Below are positions 17,064 through 23,285 of a stretch of 56,946 bases of DNA, one piece after another. The DNA is from Saccharothrix deserti (GTDB taxonomy: Bacteria; Actinomycetota; Actinomycetes; Mycobacteriales; Pseudonocardiaceae), in assembly GCF_009769385.1 (NCBI RefSeq), contig NZ_VKAB01000051.1:1-56946 (forward strand), written 5' to 3'. The notes beneath the pieces are model-generated. The model worked only from the letters and a program-made list of their open reading frames with translations, had not been told where the DNA came from and ran no database searches. Both the position numbers and the translations under genes were made by a program. Each line of letters begins with the position of its first letter. Position 1 is the stretch's first letter.

Positions 17064-17396
17064 TCAGCCGAGCGGCTTGAGGCCCATCGCACGCCACGCC
17101 AGACCGGACACGACCTCACCCCTGGCGTTCTTGAAGCTGTACGGCGACACCGTCGCGCCCACCAGCTCCACCAGCGTGCCGTCCTCGAAACCCGGACCGG
17201 GGTCCGTGCCGAGGATCACGCGGATCTCCTCGCCCTTCTGCCCCTTGGACTTGGCGAACACCGACACGACGAACTGCGACGCACCGTCCCGGTCGGTCAC
17301 GACCTCCGTCGTGCCGTCCACCTCCCGCGTCTTCATCGCGGGCTCCTCCGTCACCATCAACCGCCAGCCGGTGAGCACCACGGGGATGTCACGCAT
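17064..17396 (-). CDS. AICE hypothetical protein, operator-controlled
   Basis: A 110-aa protein: MRDIPVVLTGWRLMVTEEPA, then DRDGASQFVVSVFAKSKG and a C-terminal LVGATVSPYSFKNARGEVV. The small beta-rich pattern resembles conserved AICE proteins sitting at the head of the transfer operon, but its role is unknown. The start is ATG 17396 behind AGAGGAGGCGAC; three TCTGTACAGA-type operators lie immediately upstream, so it is the most directly repressor-controlled gene of the element. Confidence 0.75.
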   Translation of the reverse strand: MRDIPVVLTGWRLMVTEEPAMKTREVDGTTEVVTDRDGASQFVVSVFAKSKGQKGEEIRVILGTDPGPGFEDGTLVELVGATVSPYSFKNARGEVVSGLAWRAMGLKPLG

Positions 17397-17405
17397 GTCG
17401 CCTCC

Positions 17406-17473
17406 TCTGTACAGAACTTGGTAGCTATAGATAACCACAGTTCTGTACCGAACTCAAGCGACATCTGTACAGA
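17406..17473. promoter_or_regulatory. Operator array, TCTGTACAGA palindromes
   Basis: Perfect TCTGTACAGA palindromes are at 17406-17415 and 17464-17473, with a diverged GTTCTGTACCGAAC at 17440-17453. The same motif lies upstream of the GntR gene (18321-18330). The first overlaps the ribosome binding region of the 17064 gene. Most likely these are the binding sites of the element's own GntR repressor, in the KorSA manner. Confidence 0.75.
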
Positions 17474-17508
17474 GGTTGCATATGCGAATACGACGGTCGT
17501 GAAGGGTG

Positions 17509-17532
17509 GGCGTCCCTGAATCTCGGGACGCC
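17509..17532 (-). terminator. Terminator of the GntR gene
   Basis: GGCGTCCC (17509-17516) and GGGACGCC (17525-17532) form a perfect 8-bp stem with an 8-nt loop, three bases beyond the stop codon of the reverse-strand repressor gene. Confidence 0.7.
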
Positions 17533-17535
17533 TGT

Positions 17536-18291
17536 CTAGCCCTCAGCAGCGAACTTGTACTCCAGGACGTACGAAGCCGAATCGAGCACCATGAGGTTCA
17601 CCTCAATCGGCAAGTCCTCAGCTGTGTAAGCGGTTCGCACGATCTCGATGACCGGCGTGCCCTGTGCCAGCTCCAGCGTCTGTCGCTCGTGCTCCCGAGG
17701 CATCCGTGTGCGGAGTTCTTCGCGGAACCGCACAGGTTTATAACCCAGCTCCGCAAGCCTGGCGTACGAGCCGCCTTCACCGGTGTTCGGCTGAGTGATC
17801 AACGAGCCCTCTACCAGGTGAGCCGGGTAGTAGGACGTAGCGAGCTGAACGGGCTTGTCCTCAACCGCGAAGCGCCGACGTCTCACGACGACTTCGGTAC
17901 CCTCGTCCAGCTCAAGAACGTGGGCAACGATCGCCGGAGCCGCTTCGGTCACAACCTCCGTGCCCTGGTCAAGCGGTCGAATGCCGAGGTCGGCACTCCA
18001 GATCGAGCGACCGGCACCCCAGACCACCGTCTTCAGGCGATCGGGCGACACTCGCCTGATCGGACGGAACTCGCGCACGAACGTGCCAGAGCCGCGCTTG
18101 GCGACCACCAGGCCCTCGTTCTTGAGAACATCCAGTGCACGGCGCGCCGTAGGTTGCTCCACGCCGTACTTAGCCATCAGATCGTTCTCGCCAGGAACCT
18201 TCGCACCAGGTTTGAGCTGCCCTGAGTCGATCTCTTGGCGAAGCTCGTCAGCGATCTCCCGGTAGCCCACGCGGGCTGAAGCGTCACCCAT
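17536..18291 (-). CDS. GntR/HutC-family repressor (KorSA-type)
   Basis: A 251-aa regulator. The N-terminal GntR winged helix is clear (YREIADELRQEIDSGQLKPG, GENDLMAKYGVEQPTARRAL and GTFVREFRP), and the C-terminal part is a UTRA ligand-sensing domain ending VNLMVLDSASYVLEYKF. In pSAM2-type elements the equivalent KorSA represses its own gene and the switch to excision and transfer. A TCTGTACAG site 30 bases upstream of its start and three more before the 17064 gene support this. The ATG at 18291 follows GGAGGTGGCCC. Confidence 0.9.
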   Translation of the reverse strand: MGDASARVGYREIADELRQEIDSGQLKPGAKVPGENDLMAKYGVEQPTARRALDVLKNEGLVVAKRGSGTFVREFRPIRRVSPDRLKTVVWGAGRSIWSADLGIRPLDQGTEVVTEAAPAIVAHVLELDEGTEVVVRRRRFAVEDKPVQLATSYYPAHLVEGSLITQPNTGEGGSYARLAELGYKPVRFREELRTRMPREHERQTLELAQGTPVIEIVRTAYTAEDLPIEVNLMVLDSASYVLEYKFAAEG

Positions 18292-18318
18292 GGGCCACCT
18301 CCTCTATGACTGGCTGTA

Positions 18319-18330
18319 GTTCTGTACAGC
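18319..18330. promoter_or_regulatory. Operator upstream of the GntR gene
   Basis: TTCTGTACAGC near 18320-18330 shares the TCTGTACAG core with the sites at 17406-17473. The position fits autorepression. Confidence 0.7.
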
Positions 18331-18415
18331 TCCAAGTTACCCCGTCTGGGTCGCTCCTACGCAACGGCCCCTTCTGACCACACCAACGTGTTCAGAGTTT
18401 CTTTTCTTTATCAAG

Positions 18416-18435
18416 GCGGCCCCTGCCGGGGCCGC
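18416..18435. repeat. Perfect GC hairpin
   Basis: GCGGCCCC (18416-18423), loop TGCC, GGGGCCGC (18428-18435). It is preceded by a T-rich stretch (TTTCTTTTCTTT). Confidence 0.7.
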
Positions 18436-18620
18436 TCGCGCCGCTCCGACTTGGCCGCTCGGCAAGGGCCAGGGGCCCGGCTACGCCACCCTGGCCCGCC
18501 GGCGGCCCCAGGCGCGCCCGACCCCGGCAGCCGCCGCAAGAGGAAAACATGTCCTCGCCGGACGGGCAGGCCAGCAGGATGGTCGAAGGGCGACGTCAGC
18601 TTGCGCGCCGTGGTGGTTCC

Positions 18621-18766
18621 GGGGTTCGCACCATCCCGCCGACCTCCCCGAGGGCAACCACACGTGTCAAGGGGGCAGATCCAGCCAACGGCTCCGGTAG
18701 CGTCGGATGCGCCCCCTTGACACGCGCGGTTGGGGCGAGCCAGGTCGGCGGGATGGTGCGAGCCCC
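18621..18766. repeat. Long imperfect inverted repeat, ~56-bp arms
   Basis: The left arm begins GGGGTTCGCACCATCCCGCC and ends CGTGTCAAGGGGGC (about 18621-18676). The right arm, 18710-18766, is its near reverse complement: it starts GCCCCCTTGACACG and ends GGCGGGATGGTGCGAGCCCC. The mismatches and a small length difference lie in the middle of the arms. The loop is about 33 bases. The fold could serve as single-strand or double-strand origin or as clt. Confidence 0.8.
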
Positions 18767-18828
18767 TCGGTTGAGCAAGGACCGGGACGATCGGGCGGTT
18801 GAAGGCCCACGTCGCCGACTGCTGTACA

Positions 18829-18846
18829 GCAGCGAAGTACAGCAAC
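18829..18846. repeat. Integrase arm-type site, right
   Basis: GCAGCGAAGTACAGCAAC, 17/18 identical to 9568-9585. A second GTACAGCA lies just upstream (18824), giving a tandem pair. Confidence 0.6.
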
Positions 18847-18928
18847 CGCATCGGTCGAAGGTGACCACGAGGGACCAGCATCGGCCGTCTGACCTCGGCA
18901 AAGACCATAGATGACCTTCCTGCCGGTA

Positions 18929-18972
18929 GTTCACACCGAAGAGGTCACTGGTTCGATCCCAGTATCGCCCAC
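18929..18972. repeat. attR core (44-bp direct repeat, right copy)
   Basis: Identical to 9471-9514. It carries only the 3' half of the tRNA. Confidence 0.95.
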
Positions 18973-18988
18973 AATGTGTTGTGCCTGG

Positions 18989-19027
18989 TCAACGGCCTGT
19001 AGACGATCTTCGTCTGCGGGCCGTTGA
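18989..19027. terminator. Hairpin beyond attR
   Basis: TCAACGGCC (18989-18997) pairs with GGCCGTTGA (19019-19027), with AGACGA/TCGTCT pairing inside. Before the AICE inserted, it stood directly behind tRNA-Val(CAC) and would have been its terminator; it also closes the integrase at 19088. Confidence 0.65.
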
Positions 19028-19035
19028 TCGTTCGT

Positions 19036-19116
19036 GGGAGCAATATGGGAGCAACTGATCTTGACCGCAGTTGTTGCTCCGAAGAGGTCACCGTATGTCG
19101 CTCCCGTATTGCTCCC
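19036..19116. repeat. GGGAGCAA arm-type repeats
   Basis: GGGAGCAA occurs at 19036-19043 and 19047-19054, and inverted TTGCTCC(C) at 19074-19080 and 19109-19116. Similar pairs flank the other integrase copies at 6327 and 26830, suggesting arm-binding sites of this integrase subfamily. Confidence 0.6.
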
Positions 19117-20187
19117 ACCGAGTCTGCAATCCGGCGAGCATGGCGTCGACCACCGGCCGGGTCACGTGTAAGTAGACGCCCATGACGCCGCGTAACTTGT
19201 GCCCGATCCGTTTGTGCTGCAAGACCTCAGGGACACCGTCCTCGATCAGCCACGTCTTGTGGGTGTGACGCAGGTCGTGGAAGTGCATGTGCGGCTTGAT
19301 CGGTGACCAGCCCAGCGTCGTGTCGCCGCGCAGGGCGGGCACCCAGACCCGGCGGCGGAAGTTGGACCGCCGGTGCAGGCCGCCGTCCTGCCCGGTGAAC
19401 ACGAACCGTGCCGTGGGTTTGTCACACCGCAGCTCCGCCAACAGCACGACGAGGAACTTGGGCAGGTGCACCGTTCGCACGCTGGCCGGCGTCTTGGGCG
19501 GTCCGAGTTCGAGCTTGCCGTGCAACTCGTGCAGGGCGCCGTCGCGGGCGTCGATGCGGATCTCCTGCTTGTCCATATCGACCCGGTCCCATTGCAGCCC
19601 GGCCAGTTCACCCCACCGCATGCCGGTGTAGGCCGCGGTGACGATCAGGACCGCGTTGTCGGCCGATACCCGTCCGGCCAGGGCGGTCACCTCGTCGGCG
19701 TCGGCGTGCGGCTGCTCGGGTTGATCACCGGTGTTGAGCCGCAGCTTGCGGCAGGGGTTCGATCCGATCAGTCCTTCGTCGACTGCCTCGCCCAGGATCA
19801 TCGACAGCCCGACGATGTCGGCGACGCTGCGCTCGCTCAACCTGCGCCGCAACGTCTTCGCCCACGCCTTGACCACGATCCGCGACAGGTCGCCCAACTC
19901 GGTCGCGGCGAAGCGGGGAAGGACGTGGTTGCGCAGGTGTGAGTCGTAGGTCGCCTGCGTGACACCGCTGACGTCGTGTGCCTCGATCCACCGCCGTACC
20001 CACTCGCCGACCGTCGTCTGCGCCAACCGTGGATCGACGAGCCTGCCCCGCCGGTGATCCGATTCCACGTCCGCGGCCCGGTCGTCCGCCTCCCTGCGTG
20101 TGGCGAACCCGTCTCGGAGTGCAGCGAGCCGTCGGGAAGCCTGTACCGCACCCGGAACCCGTCACCGTGTTTTTCAGCCCATGCCAT
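19088..20187 (-). pseudogene. Frameshifted tyrosine integrase behind attR
   Basis: An otherwise full-length phage-type integrase. The N-terminus starts at ATG 20187 (MAWAEKHGDGFRVRYRLPDG, SLHSETG) and the rest reads in another frame from ESDHRRGRLVDPRLAQTTVG onwards. One base is missing between GAGACGGG and TTCGCC near 20115; restoring it gives a continuous SLHSETGFATRREADDRAAD. The catalytic set is present: Arg in AYTGMRWGELAGL, HxxR in HFHDLRHTHKTW, His in RIGHKLRG and Tyr in GVYLHV. Its 3' end faces the tRNA-Val(CAC) att core. An internal ATG at 20068 could give a shortened protein lacking the arm-binding domain, unlikely to be active. Confidence 0.8.
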
Positions 20188-20271
20188 CGAAAACCGTCCT
20201 TTGCGAGTATTGTGGACCGGTCGGAATCGACTGGACATACAGTGACGCTCGGATATCGGTGGAAACGCGCC

Positions 20272-20406
20272 GGCGGCGACACGGGCGACCTGATGCTGCT
20301 GCTCGGCTGGACCTCCGAGGATATGCCCCGGCACTATGGAGCCGGCGCGGCGGCCGAGCGGGCTCAGGAGACCCAACTCCGGATGGGGATCGGGGAACAT
20401 GTCTGA
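20272..20406 (+). pseudogene. C-terminal scrap of a XerD-like recombinase
   Basis: About 43 codons read GDTGDLMLLLGWTSEDMPRH, YGAGAAAERAQE and a short tail before TGA 20406. This matches the end of actinobacterial phage-type recombinases, where the nucleophile Tyr lies in a RYGAS-like box followed by AADERARE. The rest of the gene is absent. It is a different subfamily from the 19088 integrase. Confidence 0.65.
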
Positions 20407-20422
20407 GATCCGGAGTCGCGTC

Positions 20423-20461
20423 GAGAGGGTGCGCAGGTTCGAATCCCCGGCGGGATCACCA
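20423..20461 (+). other. Possible tRNA 3'-end remnant
   Basis: GCGCAGGTTCGAATCC followed 11 bases later by GATCACCA resembles a T arm, acceptor strand and CCA end, directly behind the recombinase scrap, which is where an att site would be. The T stem does not pair well, so this is weak. Confidence 0.3.
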
Positions 20462-20503
20462 AAGGGTGGGCCCTGGGCTGACCGGCGGTTCTACACCGGC
20501 AGT

Positions 20504-21034
20504 CTAGTGGTTGAGTGTCAGTTCGGACTGCCTTCGCGGGACTGACCGGCCGTTGTGGGCGGGATCCTGCGGTTTCGCCCACAACAGCGAAGCCGATCTT
20601 CGAGGTTCGCTGCCGCGAACTCGGTCGGCGTATGGGACCAGCTCTTCATCTTCGCCGATGGTGAAGCGCATGAGGGACACCAGGTCGGTGGGGGTGTGCC
20701 GGGTGCTACGTCGGACGCGACCGGCCTCGATTGCTTCGTAGGCGGCCCAGATCACATCGGGAGTCCAGGCTGACTTCGTCGATGACCTGATCGTGAGCGC
20801 GCCGCAGTTCGAGGATCCGGTTGCGCAGCTCGGGGTTGGCCGCCAATGGCTGGATCGCGAGGTCGAGGAGCTGCTGGACCACAGCGGCTGGGTCGGCGGC
20901 CCCTGGACGGCGTGGGCCTGCTTGTCGGGGTTGTGGACGAGCACGGCGGCCGGTTTCAGCGCGGGATGGGCCTCGACCGCACGGATGGTGGCACGGCCGA
21001 CGTTCCCGGTTCCCCGCACCACTGTGGCGATCAC
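20504..21034 (-). pseudogene. Relics of a Rossmann oxidoreductase and HsdR
   Basis: The upstream part (21034-20914) reads VIATVVRGTGNVGRATIRAV, EAHPALKPAAVLVHNPDKQ, the start of a dihydrodipicolinate-reductase-like NAD(P)-binding protein. Downstream, after frame changes, come DQVIDEVSLD and then RRSTRHTPTDLVSLMRFTIG, EDEELVPYADRV, typical of the C-terminus of type I restriction HsdR proteins. The two genes are fused by deletion and both are dead. An HsdR scrap suggests an earlier defence locus here. Confidence 0.6.
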
Positions 21035-21299
21035 GCCTTGCAGATTATAATAACCAGAACACGTTCCAGTGCATGGTGCCGCAGGCGATCCCGGTCCAAA
21101 TCTCCACCCGCGGGGAGCGGTCACGAGTTTCTGCGTCTTACGAAACTGCGGGAACATGAGTTGCGCGGGCTGCATGTCCTTATGGACTCAGGGAGCGCTT
21201 TCATCGTCGCGAAAGTTCGGTGAAAGCGCCGCGGAGATTCTTGTCATGTCGTCGGCCAGGGGGGCCGAAGGACACCGAACAACTCGGAGGTTGTACGAC
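21035..21299. other. Non-coding stretch before secreted-protein gene
   Basis: About 265 bases without a gene. It should hold the promoter of the 21300 gene; no convincing -10/-35 pair was singled out. Confidence 0.4.
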
Positions 21300-21659
21300 A
21301 TGGTCAAGAAGGTAGCTCTCACGCTCGGCGCGCTCGCGCTCGCCTTTGGCAGTGCGGTGTTGGTCACGCCGGCGGCGCACGCGGACAGCAGCGCCAGCAC
21401 CACTGGCGCCGAGGCGACCTTCACCTCGGACGGTGAAATCTTCCGCCTGTACGACACCAAGTGCGACGGCAATCCCGTGTACCTCGTGTACAAGCTCCGC
21501 GGCGGCTCCGAGAACCGGATGGACTTCAGCGGCGGATGCGACAAGAGTGCCAAGTACGACAAGGATTTCGCCGAAAACTCCAGGGTCGAGTACAAGGCCT
21601 GCGTGAACATCAACAATGCCGTTGACAAGTGCTCGGGTTGGTCGACTGACACGGCCTGA
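21300..21659 (+). CDS. Small secreted protein
   Basis: A 119-aa exported protein. ATG 21300 follows a good ribosome binding site (CGGAGG). The signal peptide is MVKKVALTLGALALAFGSAV and cleavage is likely after AAHA. The mature part of about 90 residues has four cysteines (TKCDGN, GGCDKS, KACVNI, DKCSGW), probably two disulfides, and a beta-rich pattern (VYLVYKLRGGSENRMDFSGG). The family resembles small actinomycete secreted proteins of unknown role. A very strong terminator follows. Confidence 0.8.
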   Translation: MVKKVALTLGALALAFGSAVLVTPAAHADSSASTTGAEATFTSDGEIFRLYDTKCDGNPVYLVYKLRGGSENRMDFSGGCDKSAKYDKDFAENSRVEYKACVNINNAVDKCSGWSTDTA

Positions 21660-21694
21660 CGAGCCGATTCGGCAACCGGTGGCAAGTGGACCGC

Positions 21695-21733
21695 GGGCGA
21701 TTCACCAGGAGCGACCCTCCTGGTGAATCGCCC
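21695..21733. terminator. Strong 16-bp perfect hairpin terminator
   Basis: GGGCGATTCACCAGGA (21695-21710) pairs perfectly with 21718-21733 around a 7-nt loop, 35 bases after the secreted-protein stop. Confidence 0.85.
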
Positions 21734-21829
21734 ATTGTGCCGATGTCCTCGGCGACCTCGCCCGCGGAGCTGTGCCCACTTCTTCCCGCGCTGCCCGCGT
21801 TGGCGGAGTTCCGGCGATGTCCGGTGAAC

Positions 21830-22336
21830 GCCTGACAGTCCCGGCCGGTCGGGAAAGCTGGGATGGAGTCACCGAGCAGCCGCCTGGGCACGCGACGGAT
21901 AGTCGATGCGGCTGCCCGGTGGCCGAGCTCGAGAAGTTCGCCCTGGATCCTGCGGTAACCCCAGCCGACGTTCTCCCTCGCCATCCGTTCGATCAACGTC
22001 ACCACGGTGTCGTCGATCGGCGGGCGCCCGTTCCGGTTCGGATAGGCCCACTTCCTCGCGACCAGGCGCCGATGCCAACGTAAGGACAGCGCCCGGTGTC
22101 ACCAACCGATGCTCGCGTAGCCAGTTGGGTAGTCGCCGAGCCAGTGCGGCGAGCACCGCGCGATCGGCCCAGTCCACCCGCGGACGAGGAGTGCTCCGGC
22201 GCAGCACGGCGACCTCATGCCGCAGCAGCAGTAACTCAACGTCCTTGACCGCTGATGAGCGGCCGAGCAGGACCAGCCAACCGGCGAACCGGACGGAGAT
22301 CAGGTACAGCAGTCGTAACGCCACGCTCACGATCAT
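21830..22336 (-). pseudogene. Transposase N-terminal half, frameshifted
   Basis: Reads MIVSVALRLLYLISVRFAGW, LLLRHEVAVLRR and DWADRAVLAALARRLP from 22336. After at least one frame change near 22080 it gives TVVTLIERMARENVGWGYRR, IQGELLELGHRAAASTIRR. This is the N-terminal region of the integrase-core transposases common in actinomycetes (IS3/IS481-like). The catalytic DDE half is missing; a C-terminal half of the same family is at 29178-29630. Confidence 0.8.
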
Positions 22337-22436
22337 GCTCCTGTGGCGCGGTCACGACGGACCTCTTCAATCTGATCTGGTGCATGCGCTTTGATCCCGT
22401 CGACCGCTCGGTTCAGTACTCCGTTTCGAACCAGCC

Positions 22437-23096
22437 TTACAGCGCGGCCTGGTTGAGCTCGGTCAGTGTGATGACGCCGTCGTCGAGCGCTCGGGTGACG
22501 AGGTCGCTCTTGGTGCGGGCGGCACGGCCGACGTTGGCGTACTTCACCCGTGCCCTGGTGATGTGCGTGTCGACGGTCTTCACGGTGATGTGGAGCTTCG
22601 CGGCGACGAGCTCCTTGGACATCGAGGCGAACCAGGCACGCAGGACCTCCACCTCGCGCGGGGACAGGCGCGGCCTACTGGGCGCGTCGTCCGCGCCGGA
22701 CGGTGGTGGAGCGGGGTAGGGCATGCCCCGCGCGGCCGCGCGGATCGCCGGTATCAGGTGCTCCGGGCCTTCGCGCTTGGTCAGGTACGCGAGCGCGCCG
22801 AGGTCGAGGCACTTGATCGCGGTGGCGTTGTCGGTGTGGTGCGAGTACACGACCACCCGGCGTCCGCTGTTCACCAGCCCGCGGAGTTCGCCGAAGTCCG
22901 GCTTCCCGGGCACCAGCTCCAGGTCGATGATGACCACGTCGGCGGCGGCGCCCGGCCCGGTCCAGATGTCGGCGAGCCGTGCCCCGGCGTCGACGAGCGC
23001 GATCGGCGGGTCGGCCTGCTCGCACCAGTACCGCACGCCCGCCGCGATCGCCGCGTGATCGTCCACGATCACCGCCGTGATCAACTCGGCTGTCAT
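22437..23096 (-). CDS. NarL/LuxR-family response regulator
   Basis: A 219-aa regulator. The receiver domain has AVIVDDHAAI at the start, the phospho-acceptor Asp in VVIIDLELVPG, and VVVYSHHTDNATAIKC as switch region. A Pro-rich linker leads to the LuxR helix-turn-helix: LSPREVEVLRAWFASMSKEL, then AAKLHITVKTVDTHITRARV. No sensor kinase gene is adjacent, so it is an orphan, or its partner is elsewhere. It is divergent from the SARP gene at 23286, leaving 189 bases of shared upstream region. Confidence 0.9.
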   Translation of the reverse strand: MTAELITAVIVDDHAAIAAGVRYWCEQADPPIALVDAGARLADIWTGPGAAADVVIIDLELVPGKPDFGELRGLVNSGRRVVVYSHHTDNATAIKCLDLGALAYLTKREGPEHLIPAIRAAARGMPYPAPPPSGADDAPSRPRLSPREVEVLRAWFASMSKELVAAKLHITVKTVDTHITRARVKYANVGRAARTKSDLVTRALDDGVITLTELNQAAL

Positions 23097-23285
23097 TGGG
23101 TCTCCATCCGGGAGATGCGTGAGACGTGAGCCGTGTCATGTGCTAGTCCTCCGAGCCAACCGACCACTGGCGACTGGTCGCCGGCCGACGAGACCAGGAT
23201 CGTGGCGGTGCTTTCGTCGCACTTTCACACCGGGGAAAGCCTGGGTGCGCGAGACTGGGAGGCTGGTCGGAGGGGGCGGGGGCTC

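Larger units (their letters stand above)
18331..18928. other. Non-coding end block of the AICE
   Basis: About 600 bases with no credible gene. It contains a GC hairpin at 18416-18435, a long inverted repeat at 18621-18766 and the right arm-type site at 18829-18846. It probably houses cis-acting functions of the element (origin and/or clt transfer locus); this is inference from structure and position. Confidence 0.6.
9471..18972. mobile_element. Integrative conjugative element (AICE), 9.5 kb
   Basis: The element is delimited by identical 44-bp copies of the tRNA-Val(CAC) 3' half at 9471-9514 and 18929-18972. In between are the complete hallmarks of a pSAM2-type AICE, all on the reverse strand: integrase, excisionase, RepSA-like initiator, Spd-like membrane protein, TraB/FtsK translocase and GntR/KorSA-type repressor. 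AICEs excise, replicate as circles and move double-stranded DNA between mycelia using TraB alone. All core genes have intact frames. No cargo such as resistance or restriction genes is visible; several short genes have unknown function. It is therefore probably functional or recently so. Confidence 0.93.
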
